Counted from the first letter of the stretch, positions 34,101 to 46,283 are shown. The stretch is DNA of 64,000 bases from Bryopsis sp. KO-2023 (GCA_030272585.1 BSYQ01000011.1:2232001-2296000), one strand, 5' to 3'. Notes: generated from the letters alone by a model not told the origin. Translations and numbers: made by a program.

Positions 34101-34776
34101 ACTGGACTCTTGCCTACAGTGGAAATGGAACTGCCGTTTGTCTGTCCCTTGGACTATATCCTGGAGGTCAGTCTCATGAAGCCCGAACAGAAGGCCGATT
34201 TCGACCCTGAACTGGAACCATACATTGATTTCCGTGAGTCTTCTTTTCTGCAAAACGAGAGGTAGGGTGGCCATTGGAGCGGGATGTTATGACACTTAGG
34301 GAGAGTTCTGCTTGCTTTCCAACAGGGTGCATGTGGATCCGTTGATATCGTATATGTTTGTCGGCAGGTTACCTAAATCTGTGCTCGAGTCGGAGCTTCG
34401 GGTGGAGGTCTGTGATTCAGATGATTGTCCAACTCAAAAAGATTCGACCTCGTCCAAACGTGCTACTGTTCACATACCTCCAAACCTAACTGATGTAGAG
34501 TTGAAAGCGGCCCTCCCAAATCTCGATTCCCACAAGCTCCTGCGCTTTTCATCCATGCGGAATACATTCCGTGGTTTCCAAGATCCGGAGGAAGGGGCTG
34601 CATTTGAGAAAAAAATCATGTACTGGGCGGCTCTCTGGTGTTGTGTGTTACCTGTAGATGACCTGCCAGGGCACGTTTGGCTGGATTTGTTTCATGATGT
34701 CCTGCCGCACACAGACAGACATGGAAGGGTCTGGAACGAAACACACAAGTGGGTTGCTGTGCAAGGGCCGGATTAG
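31147..34776 (+). CDS. GT77-family glycosyltransferase, XEG113/arabinosyltransferase-like
   Basis: Seven exons in consistent phase: 31147-31342, 32288-32375, 32541-32630, 32747-33184, 33303-33825, 34008-34261 and 34326-34776, 679 residues. It is a type II Golgi protein: a short basic cytosolic tail, then a membrane anchor at about residues 19-36 (ILICIVACFVVLYLAAS). The nucleotide-diphospho-sugar transferase domain shows ITSANFHYLDW, GVSTNDLGWGS and the metal-binding DxD in QDIDTVWLRDP (about residue 230). The second half has IRNALSIAKALNRTLIF and PFVCPLDYI, then FRESSFLQNERV, as in plant XEG113, which adds arabinose to extensin-type glycoproteins. The length fits the family (plant XEG113 about 640). 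The activity is inferred from family; donor sugar and acceptor cannot be told from sequence. The first intron (945 bp) contains a CT/GA repeat and no exon. Confidence 0.88.
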
Positions 34777-37700
34777 GTTGCGCTTATTTCAGTTACATCA
34801 GCTTGTGGTTTGTCTAGCTTGTTGGGGGGGGGGGGGGGGCGGGGGGAAGGGCGGTATATATCTACTTTTCTTTTGACGTCTGCTGTGGCGGCTGTGGGTC
34901 TTTTTGTGTTTTTTCCAAGTTTTTGGGATTTGTTTCAGACTTTCAGGTATTTTTCAACAAGGGGATGGCTAGGCAAAATTACGATTTACTTCTAAAAGAA
35001 AACACTAATGTAAATGCAGATTTTTCGAAAGCAAACCAACACTGGGGTTGATTCAGTTGTGATTTGGAGTGGTGTCAAATCCCGGGGTAAGGGATGAGAG
35101 GGTGTAGCAGTAGGCCGCTTTCGTCGGCTTGTGACATCTTTAGCGAAGTTTTTGCTCCTGTGGGGAAATACATTGTGCCCAATCTCGGAGCCCGAGATTG
35201 CGTCACACTTCAATAAATTATGAAAAGAGGGATTGTATCCTTTGGACGGTTTAAGACATGGCACTTGGGAGGGGGCCAGGGCACCCCGGTGGCAGGATAG
35301 TGTGGTGAGAAGATTTGGTCCGTTTCGAGGGGGTTGCAATTCGAATCCGTGAGTGGTTGATTGGAGATTAGTGGGTGGTGTGGCAAGTGGAGGAGGAGGA
35401 GGATAATGGTGTGCATGAACAGCTCATTGATTGAGACTTGGAACAAGCCCCAGCGGCCTTCTCAAGTGTAAACAGATTCCTAAGACATGGCACTGACAGC
35501 CTAATTTTGACGCTGATTTATCAAAATTAATCAGAATCCGAAATTTAATCTCGTGGACGGACTTTGAAAACTCAGTTTTTTTTCCCTTCTTTTAAATGAA
35601 AACGGCAGAACAGCCGGATCCACTGGCCTTCATGACAGGCCAAGTGTCATGGATTCTGGTCAGAACCAAAAATGACCAATTACAGCTTGACAGGCAGTGC
35701 AACAAAAATCAAGAAAATGGGCAATTGACACTAACAGGTGTCGATTTTCTTCCCGATTCCCCCCCCCCTTTCCAGTTTTCCTTTTTCTTCTTCTTTAACT
35801 GTACTGTTGAGCACATGCAGAACACAAGTGCAAATGGTTTGTTAAACCCAGCAAAACCCCAACCCGCACTTTCACCCCATCCCTCACCCCTCTCTCCAGC
35901 AAGACACTTTACCACACTTTTCCCAGCCATAAGTAACACACTGTCAAAATGTGGACGAAACCAATCCAGTGTAAGATTTTTTGTCCCATTTTTTTCAACC
36001 TTTCAAATTTCTTTTTCCACGTGCTTCAAACAGGTGAAAAAAAAAAAAAGAGGGGTTAACTCGACTTCTTTTTTTTTGGTATCTTCTTTTTTTGTGTTTT
36101 TTTCTTTCTCTTCTTTCAACTTTTCATATTTATTTTTGCCTCCCATTCATTCAATTTTTTTTTTTTTTCAATGCGTGTACTTCCTTGACACTTTTTTCCC
36201 ACCCCCAGAACACGTGCAATCAGTAATTCACCACTATAAACTTTTTCTTTTTCCCCAATATTTTTTTTTTTGTTTTTCTGAACAGAGCAACAAAAATCAA
36301 AGTAATATATTTCCCACATCATCAGCCCATCAATTTCCAACAGAACAGTCAATTTTCTTTTTCTTTTCCAAAAACTAGCCACAGGGAGGGAAGAATAGCA
36401 AAAGGATAAGTTTCATTTTCTTTTTTTGGGGGGGGGGTTGTTATTTCCAAGAAGGGGTGGGCAATAATATAACCGCTTTTTTCAACTTTTTTTCCCTCGT
36501 GTGTTTCTGCTGTTGTTTTTTTCCCTTCTCCTTTTTCTTTTTTTCAATTGCCACTCGTCAATCATTCCTAATTACGACCATCTGAAAAAAAAAAAACACA
36601 GAAAATACAAAAACATGAAAGAGCAAAAATGAAGCAAACGTATATACAGACAGAAAACTATCACCTCAAATTCTCCTCTTATCCCTCGTACTCTCTAAGT
36701 TTTTTGTTTTTTTTTGGTTGTCTCTTTCTCCCACTTTTTTTTTCTCCGACATTAAAAAAACGAGGTCGTAAGTCAACAACCAATCAAAATATGGTTGAAA
36801 AAGAGTGATCCACTTTTCAACAGATATTGAGTCTCAGCTTCATTTTCTTTTTTAAAAAAATGAGATGAATGATTTGCGAGGTGCTCTCTGAAAAAAAGGG
36901 AAGGAAAGAAAAGCTCCAACAGATAGAAAAGGAAAGGAAAAACAACAGATTTTAAATTAAAAAAACCGGCACACTACTGCTGTGAAAGAGCATCCAACAC
37001 GCGTCATCTCGTCGAGAAAAAAAACCCGCTGCTTTAAGAAAGCTGCTAAAAAAACGTACAGCATCAAAATTCTTGTTTCCCAATAGAAAGCTGACACCAA
37101 TATTTCACTTTTTTTTGTTTTTGGCTCACACAGTGTTCTGTTCTGCAACTATTTTCAGCATGATGTTTTTTTTGTTCTCTCTATTTTTGTTTTTGTTTTT
37201 TTTTTCCTTTTTTTTTTTTTCCCTCCCAGTAACATTAGTCAATCTCTTCTTTTCACACGATCTTTCGATCGGAACTTTTCCCTAACCAAACTTTTTTGCA
37301 AAATTTCAGTTTTCGATCCTGGCGAAAAAGCCCCTACCATTAGTCAACAAAAGAACATTGAAACGCAACATAAACTTAGGGTGTGCATGTGTTTTTTAAC
37401 CCTCCCCCCTCCCCCCTTTTTTTTCCAGAAATAACAAATGCACCCAACCTCTTTTCAATCGAACTTGAGCACAAAAAACTTTCTCCCAATCTGATCACCC
37501 AGACTTTACAGCCATTTTTTTTTTTTTTGAGCTTTTCTTACGTGTTTTCTTGTTCTTTTTTTTTTCTTTTTGTTTTTTCCCGTTCTCCTTCACGCATCCA
37601 TGCAAATGAAAAGTCGAACCGCATGCCCCCTGTTTCCAAATTTAGAAAGAAAAAAGAAAGGAAAAAGCATGGTGACAACTAAACAAAGAAACACTTCCTG

Positions 37701-38545
37701 TTTTTTTTTTCACTCTCACTTTTTTTTTGCACCCCTCCTCATGAAACAACTTCTCCCTTACATACAACCCCATGTCATACCTTTTTTTTTTTAAACCTTT
37801 TCTTTTCACTTTGGGTAAAAACAAGGCGTTTCTTTTCTTTACCTTTTTTTTTCCCAGTTTTTCTTCCCCCCCCTCCTCACTCTCATATATTTCCCCCCAA
37901 AATAATTTCAAAAAAGATCAGTTTTCCTGTCTCTCTCAATTTGCTTGGTTTTGGTGGGGGGTTTTTCAAGTTTTTTACTTCCCCCCCCCCTAGACCAATG
38001 GGACCCAAATTCTCAGGATTGAAACTTAAAAAAAAAGAAAAAAGAAAAAAAGTTCAACAACATCGAAAACTCCCCTCCCTCCCCCAGCCCCTGTTTTGTC
38101 TCCTTTTTTTTATTTTCTTTAAATCACTCTTTTTTTCAAGTATCTTGGGAGCCTGCCAAAATTCCCCACCCCACCCCCTTCTACATCAGGATTTACTTTC
38201 TTTAAATTCACTCTGTATATTTCCACCCATTACAGGTTTGGGAATTTTCGTTCAACTCTTTTCAGTTTTTTTTCCAGACCATACGTTCTAATTTTTTTTT
38301 TCCCCAGTGCTCCCCCAAACCTTTTTCCACAAACAAAGTGTGGGAAAAAAAAAAATAGAGGGTTCCCCCCCCCCTCCCCCCAAATTAAAAAAAAAATTGC
38401 CCGCAACAAAAAAAGTAGTCCAAAACAAAAAAAAAAGCAACAAGAAAAATTCGAATCGGAATTGGACTCGACAGTCGTCGCCACATTTCTGGCGCACGAC
38501 ATCATGTGTTTCGATGACGTCTTCGAGTCACGTCTCGTGACGTCT
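34777..38545. other. Gene-poor stretch with a 2.7-kb polypyrimidine-biased block
   Basis: From about 35700 to 38450 the plus strand is overwhelmingly T and C with short A runs, and open frames there are only low-complexity. It probably includes the 3' flank of the minus-strand Frag1-like gene and no gene of its own. A dispersed repeat at 35412-35480 is listed separately. Confidence 0.55.
35412..35480 (-). repeat. Dispersed repeat, uninterrupted copy
   Basis: On the minus strand it reads GAATCTGTTTACACTTGAGA, then AGGCCGCTGGGGCT, then CAAGTCTCAATCAATGAGCT. The same sequence occurs at 44140-44320 on the plus strand but split by 109 bp, so this copy is the empty site. Confidence 0.8.
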
Positions 38546-39870
38546 TTACGCCGCCGTCGTGGATCGGGCAGTCAAACGACTCATGTCGACGGCCATGGAT
38601 GCAAAATCCGTCAAGCCAAAAAACCCCAACCCCAGAAAGATCGCCAAGTACTCGGTTCCTACCAGAAACAATTCGAAAACGCGGAACCCCTGCGTGTTTT
38701 CGTCCAAGCCCAACAGCAATTTCACCACCACCATCGCAGCGGCCACGACGCCGGCGGAAACCGCGAAAAACGCCAAAAATATTCTCATGAAACGCATCGA
38801 GGGCCGAATCGCCCCGATACCTGCGAAAATTCGGTCCACACGCAGATGCAGGTGGGCATACAATATCGCCGTCACCAACACACCCGCGGGGGCCGCCAAA
38901 TTCGTCCAACTCATCTTCGCGCAAGGATTGATGGCCGCAGTCGCGATCAAGAAAATCGAAAAGCCGCCAGCAACAAACACAGAAGCAGTGTTGTACCTTC
39001 GCAACACACAACATGTTAATGAGCGTTTCGGAAAAACGGTGAAGAGAGAACAACTGGCGTGGAGACTGCCCGTTGATTTAAGACGCGCGCTTCTTGATGT
39101 CTCAACACCTGCAACCGTTTCGTCCCTCCTTTGGATCTGATCTGAGTTCATCATCATTCTGTTTCAAAACCCACAGCGATTGCAGTCGATCATTTGATTT
39201 GGAATTAAAAATCATCAAAATCGCTGCAAATTCAGAACGCATTCCTCTGACTCGACTCACAGAGAAAATTACCAACAGGACACTCAATGTTTTCCCTACC
39301 CCACCCTCCCCATGCACAAAAAATGGTTCCATCAGCGAAAGCAAACAAACAAACATCAAAAAAAAAAACAGCGAAAGAACATCGACATCATCCACGAATA
39401 ATACCAGAAGGAACCACTGATCACGTAGTGTTCATCTCCCCAAAAAATTACACATTAAAAAAAAAACTCAACCGAATGACATTGCCCCCCTCCACACACA
39501 CACACCTCTGTGCGGAATGCAAATCCACCGTAGATTTCGAACACAGCTCCGTCACTTGATAATGGCGGAACAGCGCCAAGACGAAAATCAGAAGCCCCAT
39601 GACCACCAAAATGCCGACTCCCACCCATCTCGCCTTGGGCTCCCTCATCGTATCCAGCAAAGAAAAATGAGATGGGAATTCGACCCGGCAATTCTGGAGG
39701 CTGGAGCAATTCTTGTCGACATATGCCACACAGTATCCTGCTATTGCCATCACTATCGGAAGCAGCGTCAGGATCATGCCAATCACTCGAGGCACCGTTT
39801 GGGATTTTGTCCACTGCTGGGAGGTCGCCAGGGATGATTGTTGTTTGGGGGGGGAAGCTGGGTCTGACAT
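38546..39870 (-). CDS. Frag1/DRAM/Sfk1-like multipass membrane protein
   Basis: Two exons, 39870-39506 and 38996-38546, join in phase 2 to 271 residues. The first exon gives a short polar N-terminus, a membrane span (VIGMILTLLPIVMAIAGYC), a Cys-containing loop and a second span (WVGVGILVVMGLLIFVLALF). The second exon gives four more hydrophobic stretches, about six in all. The last pair, with a Glu in FELFLVGTEYLAIFLGLGFF, parallels the final DRAM helix region. Family members sit in the plasma membrane, Golgi or lysosome and act in autophagy control, GPI-anchor remodelling or lipid asymmetry. The assignment rests on topology and local motifs, so it is moderate; another six-span family is possible. 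Its 3' flank is the purine-rich transcript side of the polypyrimidine block. Confidence 0.65.
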
Positions 39871-41692
39871 GATGATTTGATTTTTTTTCTGTCGATGTGA
39901 AATGCTGATGTGCGTGCGTGTGTGTGTGTGTTTTTCTTTTTCGATTTTTTGAAATTTGTGAATATCCAGGAAAAAAGAAAAAGAAAAAAAATACTGGATG
40001 ATGATGAGGATGATGAGGGTATGTGATTTTTCTTTTTTTTTTCCGTGTGTTATGCGAGCATATATATCTATCTATCTATACATATACACACACTTTTTTT
40101 CCAAAAAAAAAAAACAAACTAGGTTTTTTGTGGGATTTTTTTTTTTTTTTGGGAAATGTGTGACAGCTTCCCCCCCCCTCTTGATCGTTTGATCCTTGGA
40201 TGTTTTGCCCCTCCTTTTTTCCTCTTTTTCAAGGAAAAAAAATCGCACAGTCGGCGCTATTTCAAAGCCGATATAAAAATATAGAGAATTTTTTTTTCTT
40301 CCCCTCCTCCTCTCCCTTATCTCTCCCAGATCCACGCGGGCTGTGAAAAAATCGAAACACGCACATCAACACACAAATCGACATCCACGCGAAGCGAAAA
40401 AAACGAATTGGGAAAGGATCGATCCGAAATTCTCATATTTTCATCCATCTGTGTTTTTCTTTCCGTTTTACTACCGACACCACTGGAGCCCCACGTGCCG
40501 AGAGTGTCGAGGGAAAAAAAAGAAAGAAAAAAAGAAACAGTGATCACGTTTTCGTCTGCAAAACGCAGAACAGTTTTTCGTCGGCTAGGTGGTGGGGTCG
40601 GCATGCGCGTCTCGGTCATCCCTTTTTTTTATCTCGCTTTCGGACTGAACAGTCGGCAGGGGCAAAAAAAGGGATAAAGAAAAAACAGTTGCTCGAGTTC
40701 GGAAGTCCGCTTCGTGTCAAGATATCCGCCGATCGATGGACGAACGCTCGATTCTACCTTTGCAGCAGCTCCACCCTCCACGGTGTCGTCGATGAATGGG
40801 TTGTTTGAATGTCGAAAGCGGGCGTCCAAGGCGGATATGCAATCGCTCGACTCTGATTAATTGATTTAATGGGGGCAAATTGGCGCGCGGGTTCATCCAC
40901 GTGGAAGCCGAGGGTTGCAGGGCTCCGAGGTAACCTGCGCCTGGGTATCATGGTACCCATGATACCCCATGATACCCCATGATACCCATGATACCCAATT
41001 ATACCCCACTGATACCCACGATATCGTCGATGCCCGCCGATACCCCGCGATACCAGCGACAAACGCAGAAACGCCTTGAAAGACCGAGTCCGTCACGGAG
41101 ACAATCAGTCAATCAATCATCAAGAGATAAACGACGAAACGTCGGCGCCGCAAACGACGAACCAACAAGACAACGACGGCGACCACAACCCTCCCTCAGT
41201 CTGGAAGGGAAGCGCGAACTGTGAGTGTGAGTGTCTGGTAGAAGGGAAGCGCGCGAATTGAGGGAGGGTTGTGATACACAAGACAAACGGGCTCGAGGAT
41301 GCTGGCTCCAGCGAAAGAGGTGAGAAAAGCACTTGTGGGTTCCATGTGCGCGTGCCCAGCTCAATTTTCTGGTTTATGGATTCTGGTAAGCGTTGCTAAA
41401 ATCCATTATACTCCTCTGTCAAAAAACCCTTAAAAGCCTTGTTCGTCTTATCAACTACGTGTTCCCATACATACAAACGAACAAATCAACCTTCTTCCCT
41501 CTGTCATAGAATACTTGTCCCCATTATCTCTGGAAGCATAGCCCCACCTAAAACAACTTGAACTGGCTCAACACAGAGCAAACTGAACACTGAAATTCAT
41601 CAGTAAAAAAGAACAGGAGAAACAAAACATTTTATCTGATGCGAAGCAAAATCATAACACCAGAGAGGTTTGATTTCCTTTGAAAAATCGAA
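39871..41692. other. Intergenic stretch with a dispersed repeat
   Basis: Presumably the promoter of the Frag1-like gene lies in its left part (39871-40700). No supported exon. Contains GGTATC-type repeat copy 2. Confidence 0.45.
40905..41090 (-). repeat. GGTATCATG-type dispersed repeat, copy 2
   Basis: On the minus strand: GGCGTTTCTGCGTTTGTCGC, then tandem GGGTATC(A)(T)GG units, then CAGGTTACCTCGG. It is closely similar throughout to 43775-43945 in inverted orientation. Confidence 0.85.
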
Positions 41693-42707
41693 TCAACCCT
41701 CATATACAAGCAAGCAACCTTGGAACATCCTCATGTGTTTATAGTCATCATCATTGCCTCTGTTCTTCCGATTGCGTCTCCTTTCTCTTCTAGATTTCTT
41801 GTCTTTCTTAGGTTTCTTTCTCTTTCCCTTTGTCCTGGCTCTGACTGACCCCCCTGGAAGCATGACTATCCCCACCTCCCCACTCAACTCATCACCACCG
41901 CTCCCAATCTCCGTAACGAGCTTGACAGAGCCCTGACCTCCTCCACCACCTCCATTCCAGGTCGATCCAGAAGAACGCCGACTCTGTCAGTCAGTCAGTC
42001 ACTGGTTTTGTTTCAGTGGGTTTGGCTTCTGACGGTTGCCCTGGAACCACTTGTTTTGCTGTAGCATCTCCTATCGCACTGCCTTCGGCTCTCCCCTCCC
42101 CAGTGGCTTCGCTCCTGCTGTCCACTGATGCAGTCGATTCATCCTTGACCTCAGAGGAGATTTCTCCAGAGGCTTCCGGCACCACCTCCCCTGGACCGAA
42201 AACAAAACACCAAAATTATAAGGATAAGGATCATGCTATTTATCTGACACATATTTATAGCCGCGCTTCTTTTACATCATTCTTCTCAGAAGTAGGCATG
42301 AGGATATCCAGCCAATAATACCATCGCCGACATAAGCAAAAGCAAAAATCAAGACTTTGGCAACAGGCCTGGCAACAGCGGTCGCCACGGTTCTTTGCTC
42401 AGACACAGCTCTTCCTCCTGTCGTTTCGGCTTCGGCAGAATCCCTGTGTCACTTCAGCAATCGCCTTGGCGACTGCTTTGGCTGTGGCTTTAGCTATAGC
42501 TGGAGCCTGGGTTGATGCTATGCCTTTAGCGGAGCCTTGACCGATGACTTCTAAATCCACACCCGCTCCTGCAAGGGCTTTTGCCACAGCCTTCCCGATA
42601 GCTGTGGCTGCCACTTCAGCTTGTGCCTGTCCATCCCCCCCGTCGGACACGGTGGAGGCAGACTGAGAAATCGCCTCCACTACAGCATCGTTGACTTTGA
42701 CAATCGT
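41693..42707 (-). CDS. Uncertain gene for an Ala-rich, then basic protein
   Basis: I do not recognise it. Exon-like blocks on the minus strand: 42707 to about 42420 after a clear 3' splice site, encoding an Ala/Lys-rich repetitive sequence (e.g. AIGKAVAKALAGAGV, KATAKAVAKAIAEV); 42190 to about 42003, Ser/Glu/Ala-rich (EASGEISSEVKDESTAS); and 41983-41693, Gly-rich then highly basic (KGKRKKPKKDKKSRRERRR). Phases between blocks cannot all be reconciled. The last two blocks are separated by only 19 bases (41984-42002, a TGAC repeat that starts GT and ends AG) containing an in-frame stop. It could be a structural or secreted low-complexity protein or a decaying gene. The start exon was not found. 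Confidence 0.35.
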
Positions 42708-43774
42708 CTGAATAAAACCCAAGAAAGTGCACAGCCACTCCAAAAAAGTGAAACAACCAAAAACGAATTCCGAAACATATAATATGATCGGTCCACGCGC
42801 AGACGATTTACGAAAACTGTGCATCTTTCCACAACCCAAGGGTGATATTTCATGGCATCCATGAAATGGGTTTTATCTCGGAGAAAACTGTGGCGAACGA
42901 TGCTAAAATATACTGACACAGTTGCCACATTTGCCTAGCAGCCATTTCACAACTGAGTTTCCAGAAAACGTGAACAACAACAGAGTGTACTGCAGACACA
43001 ATCACTCTACAGCGTTTTGCTTTCAACTCTAACACACTATCACATTCTCAGCGTTCAAAGAGATAGCTGTTTTGACCTTTGAATTTTTTTTTTGAAGAAA
43101 TGGGCGTGAGAGGGTAATTTGATGTGTAACATTACATATAAATTGTATTAAAACGTTTTAAAACAAAAAACTGGAAACTCGAAACTAAATTCCCTCGTGT
43201 CGATCCTAACCTGTGAAGTCGATTTGTATAACCCTTCACCACTCCGCTGGTCGAAGTCAAAAGCCCGTTTTTCTTCCTACAGTTTGCCATGATAACTCGC
43301 CAGGAGCCATTAAAATGGACTTCTCACCTTGTCTCTTGCCAAGGTCACACAGCTTTCGTGAAATCCCTTGCTGCGGATTTCCCTGAGCTCCTGACTCTCC
43401 CCCGAGCCCCCCCAAAGACGTCCCCATTTCCCCCAGGATCTGATTGCACGCTGATTTTTTTGGCTTGCTCACATATGGAAACTCTGGGCACCCTACACCA
43501 GACATTGGTCATTAAACAAGGGTCCTGCTACTGCTGCTTATGCCCCCCCCCCCCCCCCAATGCCAACAATCTTATCCGAAGCCTACAAATGTCCAAGACA
43601 AAAGACCTGGAAATCGTATCTATTTTTTTTTTATTTGAATAAAACTCTGGGCCCTCGATCTGAAAACAACCCACAATATGTGTATATATCAGCACTGGCA
43701 CACCACCGATTTTCCGAAGTGGTCGGGGTGTGCGCTCTCTCTTCGTGCGACGTCTCCTCGACGGGCTCGGTCCT

Positions 43775-43945
43775 TCGAGGCGTTTCTGCGTTTGTCGCTG
43801 GTATCGGCGGGCATCGACGATATCGTGGGTATCAGTGGGTATAATTGGGTATCATGGGTATCATGGGTATCATGGAGGTATCACGGGGTATACAGGGGGT
43901 AACACGGGGGTACCATGATACCATGCGCAGGTTACCTCGGGGTCC
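43775..43945 (+). repeat. GGTATCATG-type dispersed repeat, copy 3
   Basis: Starts GGCGTTTCTGCGTTTGTCGC, then CATCGACGATATCGTGGGTA, then TATCATGG-type units, ending ATGATACCATGCGCAGGTTA. Inverted relative to copy 2. Confidence 0.85.
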
Positions 43946-44139
43946 TCAGGGTTGGGGGTCTGCGAGGAGTGTAGAGTGTAGAGTGCAGAATTGATGTTTG
44001 TTTGTTTGTAGAGTGTAGAATTGGCAGATTGATTGATTGAGGTTGGGGGGAACCCCATCCAGGGATTGACTTCCTCCCGATCTTTATGATGTTTTTGCGA
44101 CCGAGGGAAGAGCCACACCAATATGCAGGAATCCCAGGA

Positions 44140-44320
44140 ATCTGTTTACACTTGAGAAGGCCGCTGGGGCTGCACAGTGTGCAGTGCACACCTGTCGTTA
44201 TACCTGTTGTTACTTGTTGTAATTTCTGTTTATGTTATACGAGGCGGTATTTATTGCCACAATCAATAATATTTGTGCACCTGGGGCTTTTTTTCAAGTC
44301 TCAATCAATGAGCTGTTCAT
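44140..44320 (+). repeat. Dispersed repeat, interrupted copy
   Basis: Both halves match 35412-35480 in reverse complement, with a 109-bp insertion plus one extra copy of an 8-mer between them. Confidence 0.8.
44172..44280. mobile_element. Small insertion (109 bp) with 8-bp target duplication
   Basis: Flanked by CTGGGGCT at 44164-44171 and 44281-44288, while the empty copy at 35412-35480 has this 8-mer once. Its ends (GCACAGTG and TTGTGCAC) are only loosely inverted. The 8-bp duplication suggests a hAT-type MITE. Confidence 0.65.
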
Positions 44321-45424
44321 GTGCAGGAACCATTGGCCGAGAAATTGGGTATTAATGGAAACACCCAATAAATTTATTATCACTTCTTTCAAAAAAGCAG
44401 CACGGAATGCTGAACCCTGTAAAACTAACAGTCAAAGGTTGGAAAAAAGCACCACGCCAACATTTAGCTTTGAGAAGGAAGCTGTGTTTGAATTGATCGA
44501 CCATTTTTCGACTTCTTTCTGGGATAGACCTACCAAAGGATTCCCTTCGATTGATCTGGCCTACTGAAAAAAAACGAAACCAAGATTAACAATTAAAGCA
44601 GCAGGAGCCCATCGACCTCCCTGGTGCTAGAAAAACACTAACTACGGAAGACAAAAAAAAAAAAAAAGAACGAAGCGTACATGGCCCAGCCCAAAACAAA
44701 GCATCATGAACATCCGTGCAAAAATTGAGTCCCCATATATATGATTGTACGCTTTGAATATATTTTTCTGTTTCTTGATTGAAGTAGTTTTGTCATGGAA
44801 CTGCATCCCATCAGCATGAGCAAGTCGTTTAAAGTCTCCCTCCATTTCTCTCCACCTATTTTTCCTTTGGCCAGCATACCCTAAATTGCCAATCTTGGAA
44901 AAAATCGGCTCACTTTGGCTTTCACTGTCCCCCTCTGAAACGAAATTAAGAAATGCTGAGGAAAAAATCTGAACTCAAAAGAAGAAGAGAACAGCTTGTG
45001 CAGGGAATATTCTGGTCGATGTTTTTTCACTTCTCTTTTCCTCTCGCTTTTGTCTTTTTTGTTGAATGGATTGAGAAAAGATTCTTCGGAAAAAAAAAGG
45101 GGGGGCGGCAGGAAATTCCCAACAAATTCCATCAGGATTCTGTAACATGTCTAATTTGATATTTAAAAAATATATATCCATTAAGACATGAAAACCTGAC
45201 CCAAACTCAAGACTAGTGCAAATCTCTGTTTTCACCATGGTAAAGCCTTCCAACAATTTCCCCCAGCATTTCCATATTATCATTCCTACCGAGTACCCCT
45301 TCCCCCCCCCCCCCTTCTCCAAATCAAAACCACCTCCAACCACACACAAACATTTCACAAAACTGACCCCACTAGATTAAACGAAAGACAAGAGATTAAA
45401 AAAAAAAAAGTTGAAAAAACTACG

Positions 45425-46283
45425 TCATAGCACGAAAGATGACCCTTTGGACTTCACCAGTTTGGTCAAGTTTCTGATTTTCGAAACGACTTCTTTGTTG
45501 GATGGGTTGCATTCTGCAGCTTTTCTGTACCAAGCCAGAGCCTCTGGGTATTCCTCCCTCATCTCCAGAACGCATGCTTTTCGAAAATACCCCTTTTCCC
45601 ATTCCGGCCTCAATGCAATGCATTCTTCGGCATCTGCCATTGCCTTGGAAACTTTCGACAGTTTCAAAAGAGCTGCACAACGATTACTGGAAAAAAAAAA
45701 ATAGAGGGAGAAAAAAATTAATTAAAAAAATTACTGGAAAAAGGTTGATTCACATCCAGGAGTGTGTAGACTTACAAAAAAAATGGAACATTAATGGAAT
45801 AATACTAGTATTGATTCCCATTTTATTACCGAAAAAAGAAAAGTAATACAAATAGCTTCTTTTTTTTCTTGCCGATGATATCGAAATGACTGACTATTCA
45901 AAAAAAGCAATTTTACTACTAACCCCCTTCCCAAAAACAAGCTGATGTCAAGAAGCAATTCCGAGACGAATGGCTCAGTTTTTTGGCATATATTCATCCT
46001 TTATTTTCAAAATTTCACTATTTTTAATTTTCTTTGTTGAGAAAGTGCAAGATTTTCTGCCAGGATATGCAACTCTGTAAAAAATTTAAAAGAAAAAAAC
46101 TCCTATTTTCTTGCCAGAAATACGTCGAGCGATGACCAAACCAAACCAAACCAAACCAGACCTGTAAAACACGGCGTTTTTTGGGTCGATCTTGATTCCT
46201 TTCGTATACACAGCCGCTGCCTTGAGATAGTTTCCCTGCTTGAATTCGTTGTTCCCTTCTTCCTTCAACTCCAGGGCGCTCAT
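45425..46283 (-). CDS. Small TPR protein
   Basis: Two exons, 46283-46162 and 45686-45425, join in phase 2 to 127 residues. The first exon starts MSALELKEEGNNEFKQGNYL and covers TPR 1 (AAAVYTKGIKIDPKNAVFY). The second continues with SNRCAALLKLSKVSKAMAD, then ALRPEWEKGYFRKACVL (TPR 2) and a third TPR (EEYPEALAWYRKAAECNPSN). This three-TPR layout resembles the TPR1 domain of Hop/STIP1 and TOMM34-type co-chaperones, which grip EEVD tails of Hsp70 or Hsp90. Nothing follows the TPRs, so it is a minimal adaptor. No signal peptide is present; a cytosolic location is inferred. A short AAACC microsatellite (about 46137-46156) lies in the intron right at the donor. Confidence 0.85.

Larger units (their letters stand above)
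42708..45424. other. Intergenic stretch with repeats and weak open frames
   Basis: No supported gene. Weak coding-like pieces occur at 44340-44567 (+) and 44845-44642 (-, reading MEGDFKRLAHADGMQFHD), perhaps transposon relics. Contains GGTATC-type repeat copy 3 and the interrupted dispersed repeat. Confidence 0.4.

Noticed and set aside
35596..36378. 260-codon open frame on the plus strand
   Set aside because: It lies in the polypyrimidine block and encodes only Phe/Ser/Pro-type low-complexity sequence with no domain or splice support.
38502..39019. Long frames antisense to the Frag1-like gene
   Set aside because: Shadow frames without membrane topology or motifs; the minus frame has the hydrophobic spans and splice agreement.
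39102..39395. Minus-strand frame between the two Frag1-like exons
   Set aside because: It lies in the intron; the two flanking exons join in phase without it.
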